Of a stretch of 64,000 nucleotides of DNA, positions 16,791 to 25,572 are shown one piece after another. Position 1 is the first letter of the stretch; every line of letters begins with the position of its first letter. The position numbers were made by a program, and so were the translations under genes. Source of the DNA: Mesorhizobium tianshanense (GTDB lineage Bacteria; Pseudomonadota; Alphaproteobacteria; Rhizobiales; Rhizobiaceae). The notes under the pieces are model-generated. The model searched no databases. It was given only the letters and a program-made list of their open reading frames with translations, and was not told the DNA's origin. The stretch is from NCBI RefSeq assembly GCF_007830515.1, contig NZ_VLKT01000006.1:1-64000 (forward strand). Reading direction: 5' to 3'.

Positions 16791-17573
16791 ATGCGCGCTC
16801 TTGTCCGTATCGCTTCCTGGCTCTACGCCCTCGCAGTCTATGGCTTCATCTTCCTGCCGGTGGTCGTGTTGGTGCTGTTTTCGCTGCAGGCGACGTCGTT
16901 TCCGATCCCGCCCTTCACCGGCCCCTCGCTGCGCTGGTACGACGCGGTGCTCGCCGACACGCGGCTGACTTCGGCACTGGTCAATTCGCTTCTAGTGGCC
17001 GCCCTCTCCTCGGCCGTCGCCGTCACGCTCGGCTTCCTTTCCGCCTGGGGTTTTGCACGGTTCACCTTGCTGGGCTCGGCCCTGCTGCGCGGACTGATCA
17101 CGCTACCGCTGACGGTGAGCTATCTCATCATCGGCATGGGGCTGCTGGTGCTGTTCAACTGGGCTGGCGTGCCAAAATCGTTGCTGGCTGCCGGCATCGG
17201 CCATGTGGTGATCAACCTTCCGCTCTGCTTTGCTATCATCTACAGCCAGATGGGCGATCACCAGATCAACATCGAGCGCGCCGCGCGCGACCTCGGCGCG
17301 CCGGAATGGAAGGTGCTGCTGCTGGTCACCGTGCCTGTCATGGCGCCGGCGATCTTCGCCGGTTTCTTCCTGTCGATGACCTTCTCCTGGGACGAGTTCG
17401 TGATCTCCTTCCTGCTGACGCGCTTCGACACGACGCTGCCTGTCGAGATCTGGAACCTGTTGCGCTCCGGCCTCAATCCCAAGACCAATGCCGTCGGCTC
17501 GCTGGTCTTCGCTGTCTCCATCGTGCTGGTGGTGTTTTTTGAACTGATGCTGCTGCGGAGGAAGCCGGCATGA
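16791..17573 (+). CDS. Polyamine-type ABC transporter permease (PotC-like)
   Basis: The 260-residue protein has six membrane segments and the EAA loop ERAARDLGAPEWKVLLLVTVPVMAPAI, near residues 163-190. The ATG follows the previous stop by one base, and its own stop overlaps the ATPase start by four bases (ATGA), which is strong evidence for translational coupling. It is the second half of the transmembrane channel. Confidence 0.92.
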   Translation: MRALVRIASWLYALAVYGFIFLPVVVLVLFSLQATSFPIPPFTGPSLRWYDAVLADTRLTSALVNSLLVAALSSAVAVTLGFLSAWGFARFTLLGSALLRGLITLPLTVSYLIIGMGLLVLFNWAGVPKSLLAAGIGHVVINLPLCFAIIYSQMGDHQINIERAARDLGAPEWKVLLLVTVPVMAPAIFAGFFLSMTFSWDEFVISFLLTRFDTTLPVEIWNLLRSGLNPKTNAVGSLVFAVSIVLVVFFELMLLRRKPA

Positions 17574-18634
17574 CCGCGCCCTTGGTCGATATCCGCACTG
17601 TTACGCACCGCTTCGGCCAGCAGACCGTGCTGAAGAACGTGTCGCTGAAAATCGAGCCGGGCAGCTACACCATCCTTCTCGGGCCGTCGGGCTCGGGCAA
17701 GACGACACTTTTGTCCATTCTCGGCGGCTTCGTCAGCCCTAGCGAAGGCAAGGTGCTGATCCGGGGCGAGGACTGCACCACGGTACCGCCGGCGAAGCGC
17801 CCGACGACCACGGTGTTCCAGGACTACGCGCTGTTCCCGCATATGAGCGTCGGCGGCAATGTAGGCTTCGGCCTGCGCATGCAAGGCGTCGATGCCGCGA
17901 CACGGGCCGCAAGGGCACGCGAGGCGCTGGCGCTGGTCGGTCTGGCCGACGCCTTCGACAAGAAGCCGCACCAGCTTTCCGGCGGCCAGCGCCAGCGTGT
18001 GGCACTGGCGCGCGCCCTTGTCGTCGAGCCGGCGGTGCTCTTGCTCGACGAGCCGCTCGGAGCGCTCGATCTCAAATTGCGCCGGCAGATGCAGGACGAG
18101 CTGAAAGCGATCCAGAAACGCGTCGGCACCGCCTTCATCCACGTCACCCACGACCAGGAAGAAGCGATGGCGCTTGCCGACCATTGCGTGGTGATGAATG
18201 ACGGGCGCATCGAGGACGAAGGGCCGCCCGAGCGCGTCTATGCGCGGCCGGCGACGCGCTTTTCCGCGACCTTCATGGGTGAAAGCACGCTGATGTCGGG
18301 AACGGTGACGGCGGTGAAGGACGGAACAATCACTGTCGCGGCGCAGGCCGGATCGTTCTCGCTGCCCGGCACGTTGCCGACTGGGACGGCTGTCGCCCTC
18401 GCAGTCCGTCCGGAGCACCTGGTCCTCGGCCCAGACGGCGGCGCTGTAAGGCTGGGTACGGCCAAGGTGAGCGACGTTGTGTTTCAAGGCAGCTTCAAGC
18501 GCGTGCTTGCTGCCTCCGAGCAGGACCCGGCGCTGCACGTCATCGCCAGGATCCCCGCTGCGGCGACCGTCCAGCCGGGCGACATCGTTGCGGTTTCGTG
18601 CGAGGCTGGCGACGTCATTCTTCTGACGGGTTGA
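17570..18634 (+). CDS. Polyamine-type ABC transporter ATP-binding protein (PotA-like)
   Basis: The 354-residue ATPase has Walker A GPSGSGKTT (38-46), the Q-loop FQDYALFPHMSV, the signature LSGGQRQRVALARAL, Walker B VLLLDEPLGALD and the switch His in VTHDQEEA. A C-terminal TOBE-type domain (about 240-354) is typical of PotA/UgpC ATPases. It energises import through the two permeases. Confidence 0.95.
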   Translation: MTAPLVDIRTVTHRFGQQTVLKNVSLKIEPGSYTILLGPSGSGKTTLLSILGGFVSPSEGKVLIRGEDCTTVPPAKRPTTTVFQDYALFPHMSVGGNVGFGLRMQGVDAATRAARAREALALVGLADAFDKKPHQLSGGQRQRVALARALVVEPAVLLLDEPLGALDLKLRRQMQDELKAIQKRVGTAFIHVTHDQEEAMALADHCVVMNDGRIEDEGPPERVYARPATRFSATFMGESTLMSGTVTAVKDGTITVAAQAGSFSLPGTLPTGTAVALAVRPEHLVLGPDGGAVRLGTAKVSDVVFQGSFKRVLAASEQDPALHVIARIPAAATVQPGDIVAVSCEAGDVILLTG

Positions 18635-18637
18635 GCC

Positions 18638-19396
18638 ATGGGCATGCTTCCGGTCATAGACGCAGCGAATTGGTACGAAACCGTCCGCATGGGCGATGGC
18701 GTGACGCTGATCCACGAGCCGTGGATCAAGCCGTTCTTCCGCTGCAACATCTGGCATGTGCGCGGTCGCGACCGCGATCTTCTGTTCGACACCGGCCTCG
18801 GCCATTTCAGCCTGCGGCGCCACGTGCCGCTGGTGACGGAGCGAAAGCTCACCTGCGTGGCAAGCCACACGCATTTCGACCATATCGGCTGCCATCACGA
18901 ATTTCCGGACCGCTGCGTACACCCGGCCGAAGCGGACATCCTCGCCGATCCGCGCAATGAATGGACGGTTGCCGACCGCTATGCCACCGACGCGATGTTC
19001 GATGGCATGCCGGCAGGCTGGGATGCAACGCGCTACCGGATCCTGCAGGCGCCGGCCGATCGCTTGCTCGAACAGGGCGACGTCGTCGATCTCGGCGACC
19101 GTGCTTTCGAGGTGATCCACACGCCGGGTCATTCGCCCGGTGGCATTGCGCTCTACGAGAAGAAGACCGGAATCCTGCTTTCCGGCGACATCGTCTATGA
19201 CGGCCCGCTGATCGACGACGTCTATCATTCCGCCGTCGACGACTATGTCGAAACGCTGCTGCGGATGCGCGAGCTCGATGTCGCGGTCGTGCATGGAGGC
19301 CACTTCCCGAGCTTCGGCAAGGTGCGCTACCGCCAGCTAATCGAAGAGTACCTCGCGCAAAAGCGGCGGGCTGGCTGCCATCTGCAGGTGCGATGA
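18638..19396 (+). CDS. MBL-fold metallo-hydrolase
   Basis: The 252-residue protein has the zinc motif HTHFDH (His77, His79, Asp81, His82), then HTPGHSPGG with the third metal His, and LLSGDIVYDG with the bridging Asp. It starts four bases after the ATPase stop, so it belongs to the importer operon. It probably hydrolyses an ester, amide or thioester linked to the imported compound. The sequence does not single out a substrate. Confidence 0.9.
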   Translation: MGMLPVIDAANWYETVRMGDGVTLIHEPWIKPFFRCNIWHVRGRDRDLLFDTGLGHFSLRRHVPLVTERKLTCVASHTHFDHIGCHHEFPDRCVHPAEADILADPRNEWTVADRYATDAMFDGMPAGWDATRYRILQAPADRLLEQGDVVDLGDRAFEVIHTPGHSPGGIALYEKKTGILLSGDIVYDGPLIDDVYHSAVDDYVETLLRMRELDVAVVHGGHFPSFGKVRYRQLIEEYLAQKRRAGCHLQVR

Positions 19397-19860
19397 GCCC
19401 GGCTTCCTTATCGCGGGAAGTCCTTGTGCTTGGCGAACTCACAATGCCCGTTGCGGGCACGGCGTGCCCGCGGCATCGCCGCAGCGTGAGGCCGTGGGCT
19501 GGGGTCTCAAACTCGTCTCTTCGGACTGGCGCACCAGTTGGGCAAAGGCGAGAGCAAAACTTCCCAGCATCAGGACGATGATGATCATGCGTGTTACCGG
19601 CAACAGATCGGTCCGACTGGCTAGCCCCCACGCCGCCCATCTCCTGCCGGCTAACATGATCGATCCGGCTTTACGAGTGTTTAACTCCAGTCTTAACCAT
19701 CACATTCGCTTGTCGCTCGACACGATGCGCGAGCGCCTGGCCGGCGCTGTGTCGAGGGGCAGCAACATGCCCTCCCTTTGCAGATTTGCCCGCCCATGAT
19801 AACCCGGCGCTGGCGCGGCCCAAGCAACCGGTCGCCATCAACCGGTCGCCGTCGGGAACC
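19397..19860. other. 464-base region with a short hairpin, no firm gene
   Basis: A GCGGGCACG/CGTGCCCGC palindrome lies at 19453-19471 and may end the importer operon, though it has no T-run. A minus-strand frame from about 19588 gives a hydrophobic 49-residue peptide starting MIIIVLMLGSFALAFAQLVR, without a clear ribosome site; I leave it unassigned. Confidence 0.4.
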
Positions 19861-20634
19861 ATGAGCAAAGCAGCCAGCCGTTTCGCCTTCGTCTCGTCCG
19901 ATACCGCCGACGCCAAGGCGGCGCTGCAGAGTCTGTCCACGCGCTATGGCCAGGCATCCATCGAGGATGCAGAGATCGTCGTCGCCCTCGGTGGCGACGG
20001 CTTCCTGTTGCAGACCTTGCGCGACACGATGAGCACGGGAAAAAAAGTCTACGGCATGAACCGTGGCACCATCGGCTTCCTGATGAACGAGTACCGCGCC
20101 AGCGGCCTGGCGGAGCGCGTCGCGGCCGCGGTTGCCGAAACGATCCGTCCGCTGGAGATGCTGGCGGTGACGCATGAAGGCGAGACTGTCTCGGCGCTGG
20201 CGATCAACGAGGTTGCGCTGTGGCGCCAGTCCTACCAGACGGCCAAGATCCGCATCACCGTGGACGGGCAGGAGCGGCTGGAGGAATTGAACTGCGACGG
20301 TGTGATGATCGCGACGCCGGCCGGCTCGACCGCCTACAATCTGTCCGCGCACGGGCCGATCCTGCCGCTCGACGCGCCGCTGCTGGCGCTGACCCCGGTC
20401 AGTCCGTTCCGCCCGCGCCGCTGGCGCGGCGCGCTGCTCTCCAACAAGGCGATTGTTCGTTTCGACATTCTGGAGCCGGAAAAGCGGCCGGTGAACGCCG
20501 CCGCCGACCATACCGAGGTGAAGGCTGTAGCCTCGGTGACGGTGCGGGAATCGCCAACGGCGACGGCGACGCTGCTGTTCGATCCCAACCATTCGTGGAA
20601 CGAGCGCATTCTCGCCGAACAGTTCCGCTATTGA
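19861..20634 (+). CDS. nadK: NAD kinase
   Basis: The 257-residue protein has the NAD kinase signatures: the catalytic GGDG at residues 44-47, MNRGTIGFLMNEY, and the nucleotide-binding TPAGSTAYNLSAHGPILPL. It phosphorylates NAD to NADP in the cytoplasm. I start at MSKAASRFAF (19861), the usual N-terminus. An earlier in-frame ATG at 19786 adds 25 residues without family match. The N-terminal domain is short, as in other Rhizobiales enzymes. Confidence 0.94.
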   Translation: MSKAASRFAFVSSDTADAKAALQSLSTRYGQASIEDAEIVVALGGDGFLLQTLRDTMSTGKKVYGMNRGTIGFLMNEYRASGLAERVAAAVAETIRPLEMLAVTHEGETVSALAINEVALWRQSYQTAKIRITVDGQERLEELNCDGVMIATPAGSTAYNLSAHGPILPLDAPLLALTPVSPFRPRRWRGALLSNKAIVRFDILEPEKRPVNAAADHTEVKAVASVTVRESPTATATLLFDPNHSWNERILAEQFRY

Positions 20635-20717
20635 GCCGGCGCAGCGATAGGCGCCTGTATTAAGCATCGCGATTAAGGTTACGACTTCACAATCATGCCA
20701 TTCCCCGCCCGTTTCTG

Positions 20718-20746
20718 TTGACAAATCGTGGACTTGCGCCTACCTG
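20718..20746 (+). promoter_or_regulatory. Possible promoter before the DEAD-box helicase
   Basis: A consensus -35 hexamer TTGACA (20718-20723) is followed after 17 bases by TACCTG, a weak -10. It lies 80 bases before the chosen helicase start. Confidence 0.3.
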
Positions 20747-20825
20747 CAATACCAATCTTGCAGGCGCGCGGCGCTTGCCGCGACTGCTTACGTTGCGCCC
20801 CCGAACCAGCCAAAGACAGCCAAAC

Positions 20826-22424
20826 TTGTCCTCAGACACCCAGATCGCTCAAGAAGCGTTGACCTTCGCAGACCTCGGCCTGTCGCCGAAGGTCCTTTCC
20901 GCAGTCACCGATGCCGGCTACACCGAGCCGACGCCGATCCAGGCGGGCGCAATCCCGCATGCCTTGCTCGGCAAGGACATTTTGGGCATCGCCCAGACCG
21001 GCACCGGCAAGACGGCCTCGTTCGTGCTGCCGATGCTGACCCGCCTCGAAAAAGGCCGGGCACGCGCCCGCATGCCGCGCACGCTGATCCTTGAGCCGAC
21101 GCGCGAGCTTGCCGCGCAGGTCGAAGAGAATTTCATCAGATACGGCAAGAACCACAAGCTCAACATCGCGCTGCTGATCGGCGGCGTGTCGTTTGATGAG
21201 CAGGACAAGAAGCTGGAGCGCGGCGCCGACGTGCTGATCGCGACGCCCGGCCGCCTGCTCGATCACCGCGAGCGTGGAAAACTCCTGCTCAACGGCGTCG
21301 AGATCCTGGTTATCGACGAGGCCGATCGCATGCTCGACATGGGCTTCATTCCCGACATCGAGCGCATCTGCGAGATGATCCCGTTCACGAGGCAGACGCT
21401 GTTCTTCTCGGCGACGATGCCGCCGGAGATCACCAAACTCACCGAGAAGTTCCTGCACGCGCCAGTGCGCGTCGAGGTTTCGAAGGCCGCGTCCGCCGCC
21501 ACCAACATCGTCCAGCGGCTGGTGAAATCCGGCTCGAAACCCTGGGACAAGCGCGAGACGCTGCGCAATCTGATAAAGGCCGAGGATGCGGAGCTGAAGA
21601 ACGCCATCATCTTCTGCAACCGCAAAGTGGAAGTCTCCGAGCTTTTCCGCTCTCTCCTGAAGTATGATTTCGACGCCGGCGCGCTGCATGGCGACATGGA
21701 TCAGCGCGCGCGCATGCAGATGCTGGCCAATTTCCGTGACGGCAAACTGCGCTACCTCGTTGCATCGGACGTTGCCGCGCGTGGCCTCGACATCCCCGAT
21801 GTCAGCCACGTCTTCAACTACGACGTGCCCATCCATGCCGAGGACTATGTCCACCGTATCGGCCGCACCGGCCGCGCCGGACGCTCGGGCAAATCCTTCA
21901 CCATCGCGTCCAAGTCCGACACGAAATACATCGACGCGATCGAACGGCTGATCGGCACCAAGATCGAGTGGCATGACGGCGATCTGTCGACGGTCGTCGC
22001 CAGCGAGGGTGCAGAGGACGAGGCTCCCCGCCGTGGCCGCGGCGCCCCGCGCCGCGCCGGACGCAAGGACGATGACCGCAAGGACAGGAGCGAACGCAAA
22101 CCACGCGAACGCCACGCCAGGCAAAGCGAAGATGCCGCACCGGATGGGGCGCGCGAGGAACAGCCGGTGGCGGCCGAGACCGCGGTCGCCGATATCGGTG
22201 AGCGGCGCGCGCGCAAGGAAGCGATCCGCTCAGAAAACACCGAGCGCCAAGCTTCACCCGAACGTAAGGCTTCGCCCAATCGCAGCGACCAGCGTGCGCC
22301 GGAACGTGGCGACACCAGACCGCAGCGCGATCGCCCTGCCCGCCAGCGCCAGGAAGACAATGACGCGACCGTCGGCTTCGGCGACGACATGCCTGCCTTC
22401 ATGCGGATCGTCGCCAAGGTCTGA
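20826..22424 (+). CDS. DEAD-box ATP-dependent RNA helicase (RhlE-like)
   Basis: The protein, about 532 residues, has all DEAD-box motifs: Q motif (LTFADLGLSPKVL...TPIQ), motif I AQTGTGKT, PTRELAAQ, DEAD, SAT, and the C-terminal HRIGRTGRAGRSG. After the helicase core comes a tail of about 170 residues rich in Arg, Glu and Pro, typical of RhlE-type enzymes and used for RNA binding or degradosome contacts. I place the start at TTG 20826 (SSDTQIAQEALTF), since a TTG at 20718 would overlap the -35 sequence. The start remains uncertain. Confidence 0.92.
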   Translation: MSSDTQIAQEALTFADLGLSPKVLSAVTDAGYTEPTPIQAGAIPHALLGKDILGIAQTGTGKTASFVLPMLTRLEKGRARARMPRTLILEPTRELAAQVEENFIRYGKNHKLNIALLIGGVSFDEQDKKLERGADVLIATPGRLLDHRERGKLLLNGVEILVIDEADRMLDMGFIPDIERICEMIPFTRQTLFFSATMPPEITKLTEKFLHAPVRVEVSKAASAATNIVQRLVKSGSKPWDKRETLRNLIKAEDAELKNAIIFCNRKVEVSELFRSLLKYDFDAGALHGDMDQRARMQMLANFRDGKLRYLVASDVAARGLDIPDVSHVFNYDVPIHAEDYVHRIGRTGRAGRSGKSFTIASKSDTKYIDAIERLIGTKIEWHDGDLSTVVASEGAEDEAPRRGRGAPRRAGRKDDDRKDRSERKPRERHARQSEDAAPDGAREEQPVAAETAVADIGERRARKEAIRSENTERQASPERKASPNRSDQRAPERGDTRPQRDRPARQRQEDNDATVGFGDDMPAFMRIVAKV

Positions 22425-22501
22425 TAAGTCAATCGAGGTTCGTGTGCCCAGGCACGCGCCGGCGCGCCCGGCGGGCACGCCGCGCTGCAACCGGATCGCC
22501 G

Positions 22502-23110
22502 TTACATCGGTCCCGGCATCATCTTGGTCGGTTTCTCCAGCATCGGGAACTCGGCATTGCTGCATTCCACGTTCGGGTTCGTTGGGCTGAACATGCCGTT
22601 CGGGTTCTCCTTGAACAGCCACGCATGAAGATCATAATGGACGAACTCTTTCGGGATAAGAGGATAGTGCCCCTCCATCGGTCCCTGAAAGGTTTGGCCA
22701 AGGAGCTTCGGAGGTTCCTTGGTGTCTGGCGTCAGAGGTACCAGCCATTCCACAGCCACCAAGCGCAAGCCTTCCTTGGTCGGTTCGTAGATCAAAACGT
22801 TTGGACGCATCGGGTCGAGTTTCTGGCCGACGCTGGGAACATTGACGAAATGGATGCCCATGGCGCCCTTCGGGTAATCCATCGCGCCGAGTATTTTTTC
22901 TCCGGTGTAGTGGACGCAGCCAACGGTCGATAGATAGAGGTCGCGAATGGCGGCTGTATAGTCCTGATACTTGTCGAGTGACTTGCGCAAGGCATCGATA
23001 TCGGCCTTGTTGGCGTCCTCGGCCTGGGCCGTGGCCATGCCAAGCCATGCGCCAATGACACCTGTCAAAACGAGGACGCCGCAACGCCCAAGGCGAGCTA
23101 TTCTTGTCAT
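22502..23110 (-). CDS. Exported protein of unknown function
   Basis: The 202-residue protein has a signal peptide (LVLTGVIGAWLGMATAQAED). The mature part is well folded-looking, with CVHYTGEKILGAMDYPKGAM and a long C-terminal segment containing EGHYPLIPKEFVHYDLHAWL. GGGAGGA precedes the ATG. I recall similar hypothetical proteins in rhizobia but no function. It converges with the helicase gene. Confidence 0.8.
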   Translation of the reverse strand: MTRIARLGRCGVLVLTGVIGAWLGMATAQAEDANKADIDALRKSLDKYQDYTAAIRDLYLSTVGCVHYTGEKILGAMDYPKGAMGIHFVNVPSVGQKLDPMRPNVLIYEPTKEGLRLVAVEWLVPLTPDTKEPPKLLGQTFQGPMEGHYPLIPKEFVHYDLHAWLFKENPNGMFSPTNPNVECSNAEFPMLEKPTKMMPGPM

Positions 23111-23302
23111 GCATTCCTCCCAGATTTTCTGATCTGGCCGTGCAAGACCGAGGCGTCAAAGATATTGATTGCGCGGCCGTTTGTACCGCCTCATCCCCGC
23201 TGGAACGGCGTTGATGCTATTCCTTTCCCCGGCTCCGGGAAAGCTATTCGTTAGAATTACCTAATACTCCAAGGGCGGTTGGATTGGACTGAAGGGCGCA
23301 AA

Positions 23303-23330
23303 CAAAAACGGCCCCGCAGGGGGCCGTTTT
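23303..23330 (-). terminator. Intrinsic terminator of the OmpA-type gene
   Basis: AAAACGGCCCC and GGGGCCGTTTT form an 11-base stem around a 4-base loop. On the minus strand it ends in TTTTTG, 20 bases after the OmpA-type stop codon. Confidence 0.9.
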
Positions 23331-23350
23331 ATACGTTTGGTGCCGAATGC

Positions 23351-24001
23351 TCAGGTGAGCGGTGAAAGCTGGATCTCGACGCGGCGGTTCTGGGCACGGC
23401 CGTCGGCCGTCGCATTGGAGGTGATCGGACGCGTCTCTCCGAAGCCAGTGACGGCAAAGCGGCGGGAATCGACACCCTGCCCGGACAGATAGTTGGCGAC
23501 CGCCAGCGCGCGGCGCTGCGACAGGTCGAAATTGTGTTGGTCGCCACCGGTCGAATCGGTGTGGCCGAACACATCGACCGTGGTCTGCCGGAACTTGTTC
23601 AGCACAAGTGCGACCGAATTCAGCACCGGATAGAAGCCGGGCTTCACCGCGTCCTGGTCGACGTTGAAGGTGATGTCGGATGGCATGTTGAGGATGATCT
23701 GGTCGCCGGTGCGGCTGACGCTGACGCCGGTGCCCTGAAGCTGCCGGCGCAGTTCGGCCTCGTTCTGGTCCATGTGGGCGCCGATGGCGCCGCCGGCGAG
23801 CGCGCCGACGCCAGCGCCGATCAGTGCATTCCGGCGATCGTTGCCGCCGGCGAGCAGGCCGAGCCCCGCACCCGCCAGCGCGCCGAGGCCGGCGCCGGCG
23901 GCAGTGTTGGAAACCTTCTGCTCTCCGGTATACGGATCGGTGGTGGTGCAGGCGCTCACGAGTACAGCCGTCGCCACGACGACGAGCACAGTCTTTTTCA
24001 T
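23351..24001 (-). CDS. OmpA-family lipoprotein (YiaD-like)
   Basis: The 216-residue protein begins MKKTVLVVVATAVLVSACTT, a lipoprotein signal with lipidated Cys18. A Gly/Ala-rich hydrophobic zone with GLGALAGAGLGLLAGG follows (glycine-zipper type). The C-terminal OmpA peptidoglycan-binding domain has FGHTDSTGGDQHNFDLSQRRA and VDSRRFAVTGFGETRPI. It probably anchors the outer membrane to peptidoglycan. The start at 24001 is supported by GGAGAGGG upstream; longer reading is out of context. Confidence 0.93.
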   Translation of the reverse strand: MKKTVLVVVATAVLVSACTTTDPYTGEQKVSNTAAGAGLGALAGAGLGLLAGGNDRRNALIGAGVGALAGGAIGAHMDQNEAELRRQLQGTGVSVSRTGDQIILNMPSDITFNVDQDAVKPGFYPVLNSVALVLNKFRQTTVDVFGHTDSTGGDQHNFDLSQRRALAVANYLSGQGVDSRRFAVTGFGETRPITSNATADGRAQNRRVEIQLSPLT

Positions 24002-24082
24002 TCGGTAGTCCCTCTCCAAACCGCGGTCGCGCCGACGGCGCGCCATATCAGCCCTTCCAGGCTCGTTGTAACATGAAATGCG

Positions 24083-24126
24083 GCGAAAAACGGAACGGGA
24101 AAAGCGGCTGGTCATGGCTTTTCCCG
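24083..24126 (-). terminator. Probable terminator of the GFA gene
   Basis: CGGGAAAAGC (24096-24105) and GCTTTTCCCG (24117-24126) form a 10-base stem. On the minus strand the hairpin is followed by CCGTTTTTCG. Confidence 0.6.
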
Positions 24127-24175
24127 GGCCAATTCCACGGGCTGCGATTGTGCGATTTGAACCGGAGATTACCGG

Positions 24176-24544
24176 CTACCAGAGATTCTTGCCGTCGATG
24201 ATGACGACCTCGACCTGGTCGAGGTCGAAATCGTCGAACAGGCGCGAGTTCACGCTGATCTTCGGATTGCCGAAATCCGGTTTGCCGGTCGACCAGTCCG
24301 GCGTTTCGGTGAAGGTTCCGCAGCCACAGGTGGCGCAGAAACCGTGTTTGATCGTTTTCGAACCCCACCAGTAGAACGAGACATTCTTGAGCGGGCTGGT
24401 GAGCTTGAATTGCGAGGGGGTGTAATAAGCCCACAACGCGCCGCGCTTCGAGCAGAAGGAGCAGGTGCATTGCGTCACGGTTTCCGGCGCTTGCGAGACT
24501 TCGAACGTCGTCGCGCTGCAGTGGCAGCTTGCCTTTATGGTCAT
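24176..24544 (-). CDS. GFA-family (CENP-V/GFA domain) zinc protein
   Basis: The 122-residue protein starts MTIKASCHCSATTFEVSQAP. It carries the Cys pattern of the GFA fold: CHC, CTCSFCSKRGALWAYY and CATCGCGTF, which bind two zinc ions. The founding member was described as glutathione-dependent formaldehyde-activating enzyme, but most relatives have no proven activity. GAGGAGG precedes the ATG at 24544. Confidence 0.92.
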   Translation of the reverse strand: MTIKASCHCSATTFEVSQAPETVTQCTCSFCSKRGALWAYYTPSQFKLTSPLKNVSFYWWGSKTIKHGFCATCGCGTFTETPDWSTGKPDFGNPKISVNSRLFDDFDLDQVEVVIIDGKNLW

Positions 24545-24738
24545 GAACGACCTCCTCACGATTGCCCGCCCGCGCGGCAAGGCAACATAAAGAGACGCTC
24601 CTGACAACCGCCCGTCAGAAGACTCGCTCGCCTGCGTCAGCTGGCGTGGCGCGCTTCAATCTCCTTGATGCAGTCGTTATCCCAAACCGCCGCGCACCCT
24701 CGGGTCAAGCACGAGGATATGCTTTTGGGCGACATGCA

Positions 24739-25125
24739 TCAAAACGACGACGGCGGCACGAACAGGCAGATGGTCTTTCCATCATTGGCGCCGGCAACCG
24801 AGCACCAGTGATATTCGCCATCGGGGGAATTCTTGATCCGTGTGTCGCTGTAGGCCACGACCTCCCCTGTCCCCTTGATGACATAACCCTCGGGGCGCTC
24901 GCTGATGGACGTCTGCGAGACCGCGCGGCAATCATAGCCCGAGCAACAGGAGAATGGGTAACTCCAGCCTTGCGGCTTCGCCGCGGTCGGCGTGGCGTCG
25001 TGGGCCAAAGCGGGCGCCGCAAATGTGATGGCGGCGGCCGTCAGAGCCAGCACCGCGATGATTGAATTCAGGAGGCGGCGCGCCGTCTGGACGGCTGAGG
25101 CCGGTCGGGTTGTGAGAGCAGGCAT
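24739..25125 (-). CDS. Exported Cys-containing protein of unknown function
   Basis: The 128-residue protein has a signal peptide (LNSIIAVLALTAAAITFAAP, cleavage near ALAHD). The mature part is small and has CCSGYDCRAV plus two further Cys (HWCSV and KTICLF), suggesting disulfides. I start at ATG 25125 with AGGAACT upstream; a TTG at 25143 is also possible. It resembles uncharacterised periplasmic proteins of rhizobia. No operon partner. Confidence 0.78.
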   Translation of the reverse strand: MPALTTRPASAVQTARRLLNSIIAVLALTAAAITFAAPALAHDATPTAAKPQGWSYPFSCCSGYDCRAVSQTSISERPEGYVIKGTGEVVAYSDTRIKNSPDGEYHWCSVAGANDGKTICLFVPPSSF

Positions 25126-25572
25126 GGGCGCAGTTCCTATCAACGAGTTATCAAGCGTTTCGCTTGCCCGTTCCCGGAACGTGTCTTCCCAGTGGCCGGA
25201 TCGTCAGGTCGCAGATACGCCGCGTCCGGCCATAAATGCTTTTTTCCCCCCCAGCCTTCGGATGCTGGGCTGATTCCTTTGTTGGCGCAAGAAATTGCTG
25301 TGCAAACCGAGCGTCGACATCTGCAGCCGGAACCAGCCTGCCGGGGGTTGACGAGGCTGGCTTCGTCAACCCCGGCAAATGGGATCGCGGATAACGAGAT
25401 CAACTCGCAGTGGTTCCGGGCTAGGCGCCCGACAGGCCTGCCAAACCTAGCCCGGAGATAGAAGTCGTTCTGGAAAATTCGATGAAAAACAAAGCTATAA
25501 AGCGGCCGCTCAATTAGCGTGAGAGCCTGTTACTCTGGCGTGATGTTCCTGCTGATTTGGTGCGTAGGCGCT
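25126..25572. other. 447-base region with two strong inverted repeats
   Basis: Between the exported-protein gene and prfB lie two hairpins without T-runs: GGGGTTGACGA/TCGTCAACCCC within 25340-25375 and TCCGGGCTAGG/CCTAGCCCGGA at 25415-25456. They may end prfB transcription, which comes from the right, or be dispersed palindromes. I see no gene. Confidence 0.6.

Noticed and set aside
17258..19303. Open frame of 681 codons opposite the ABC importer genes
   Set aside because: It spans several well-supported plus-strand genes and has no family match.
19439..19588. Hydrophobic 49-residue minus-strand peptide in the gap before nadK
   Set aside because: It looks membrane-like but lacks a ribosome site and conservation cannot be judged. 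It is kept only as a note in the gap entry.
20718..20720. TTG as the helicase start
   Set aside because: It would be the first base triplet of a TTGACA -35 element, and the extra 36 residues do not look like the DEAD-box N-terminus.
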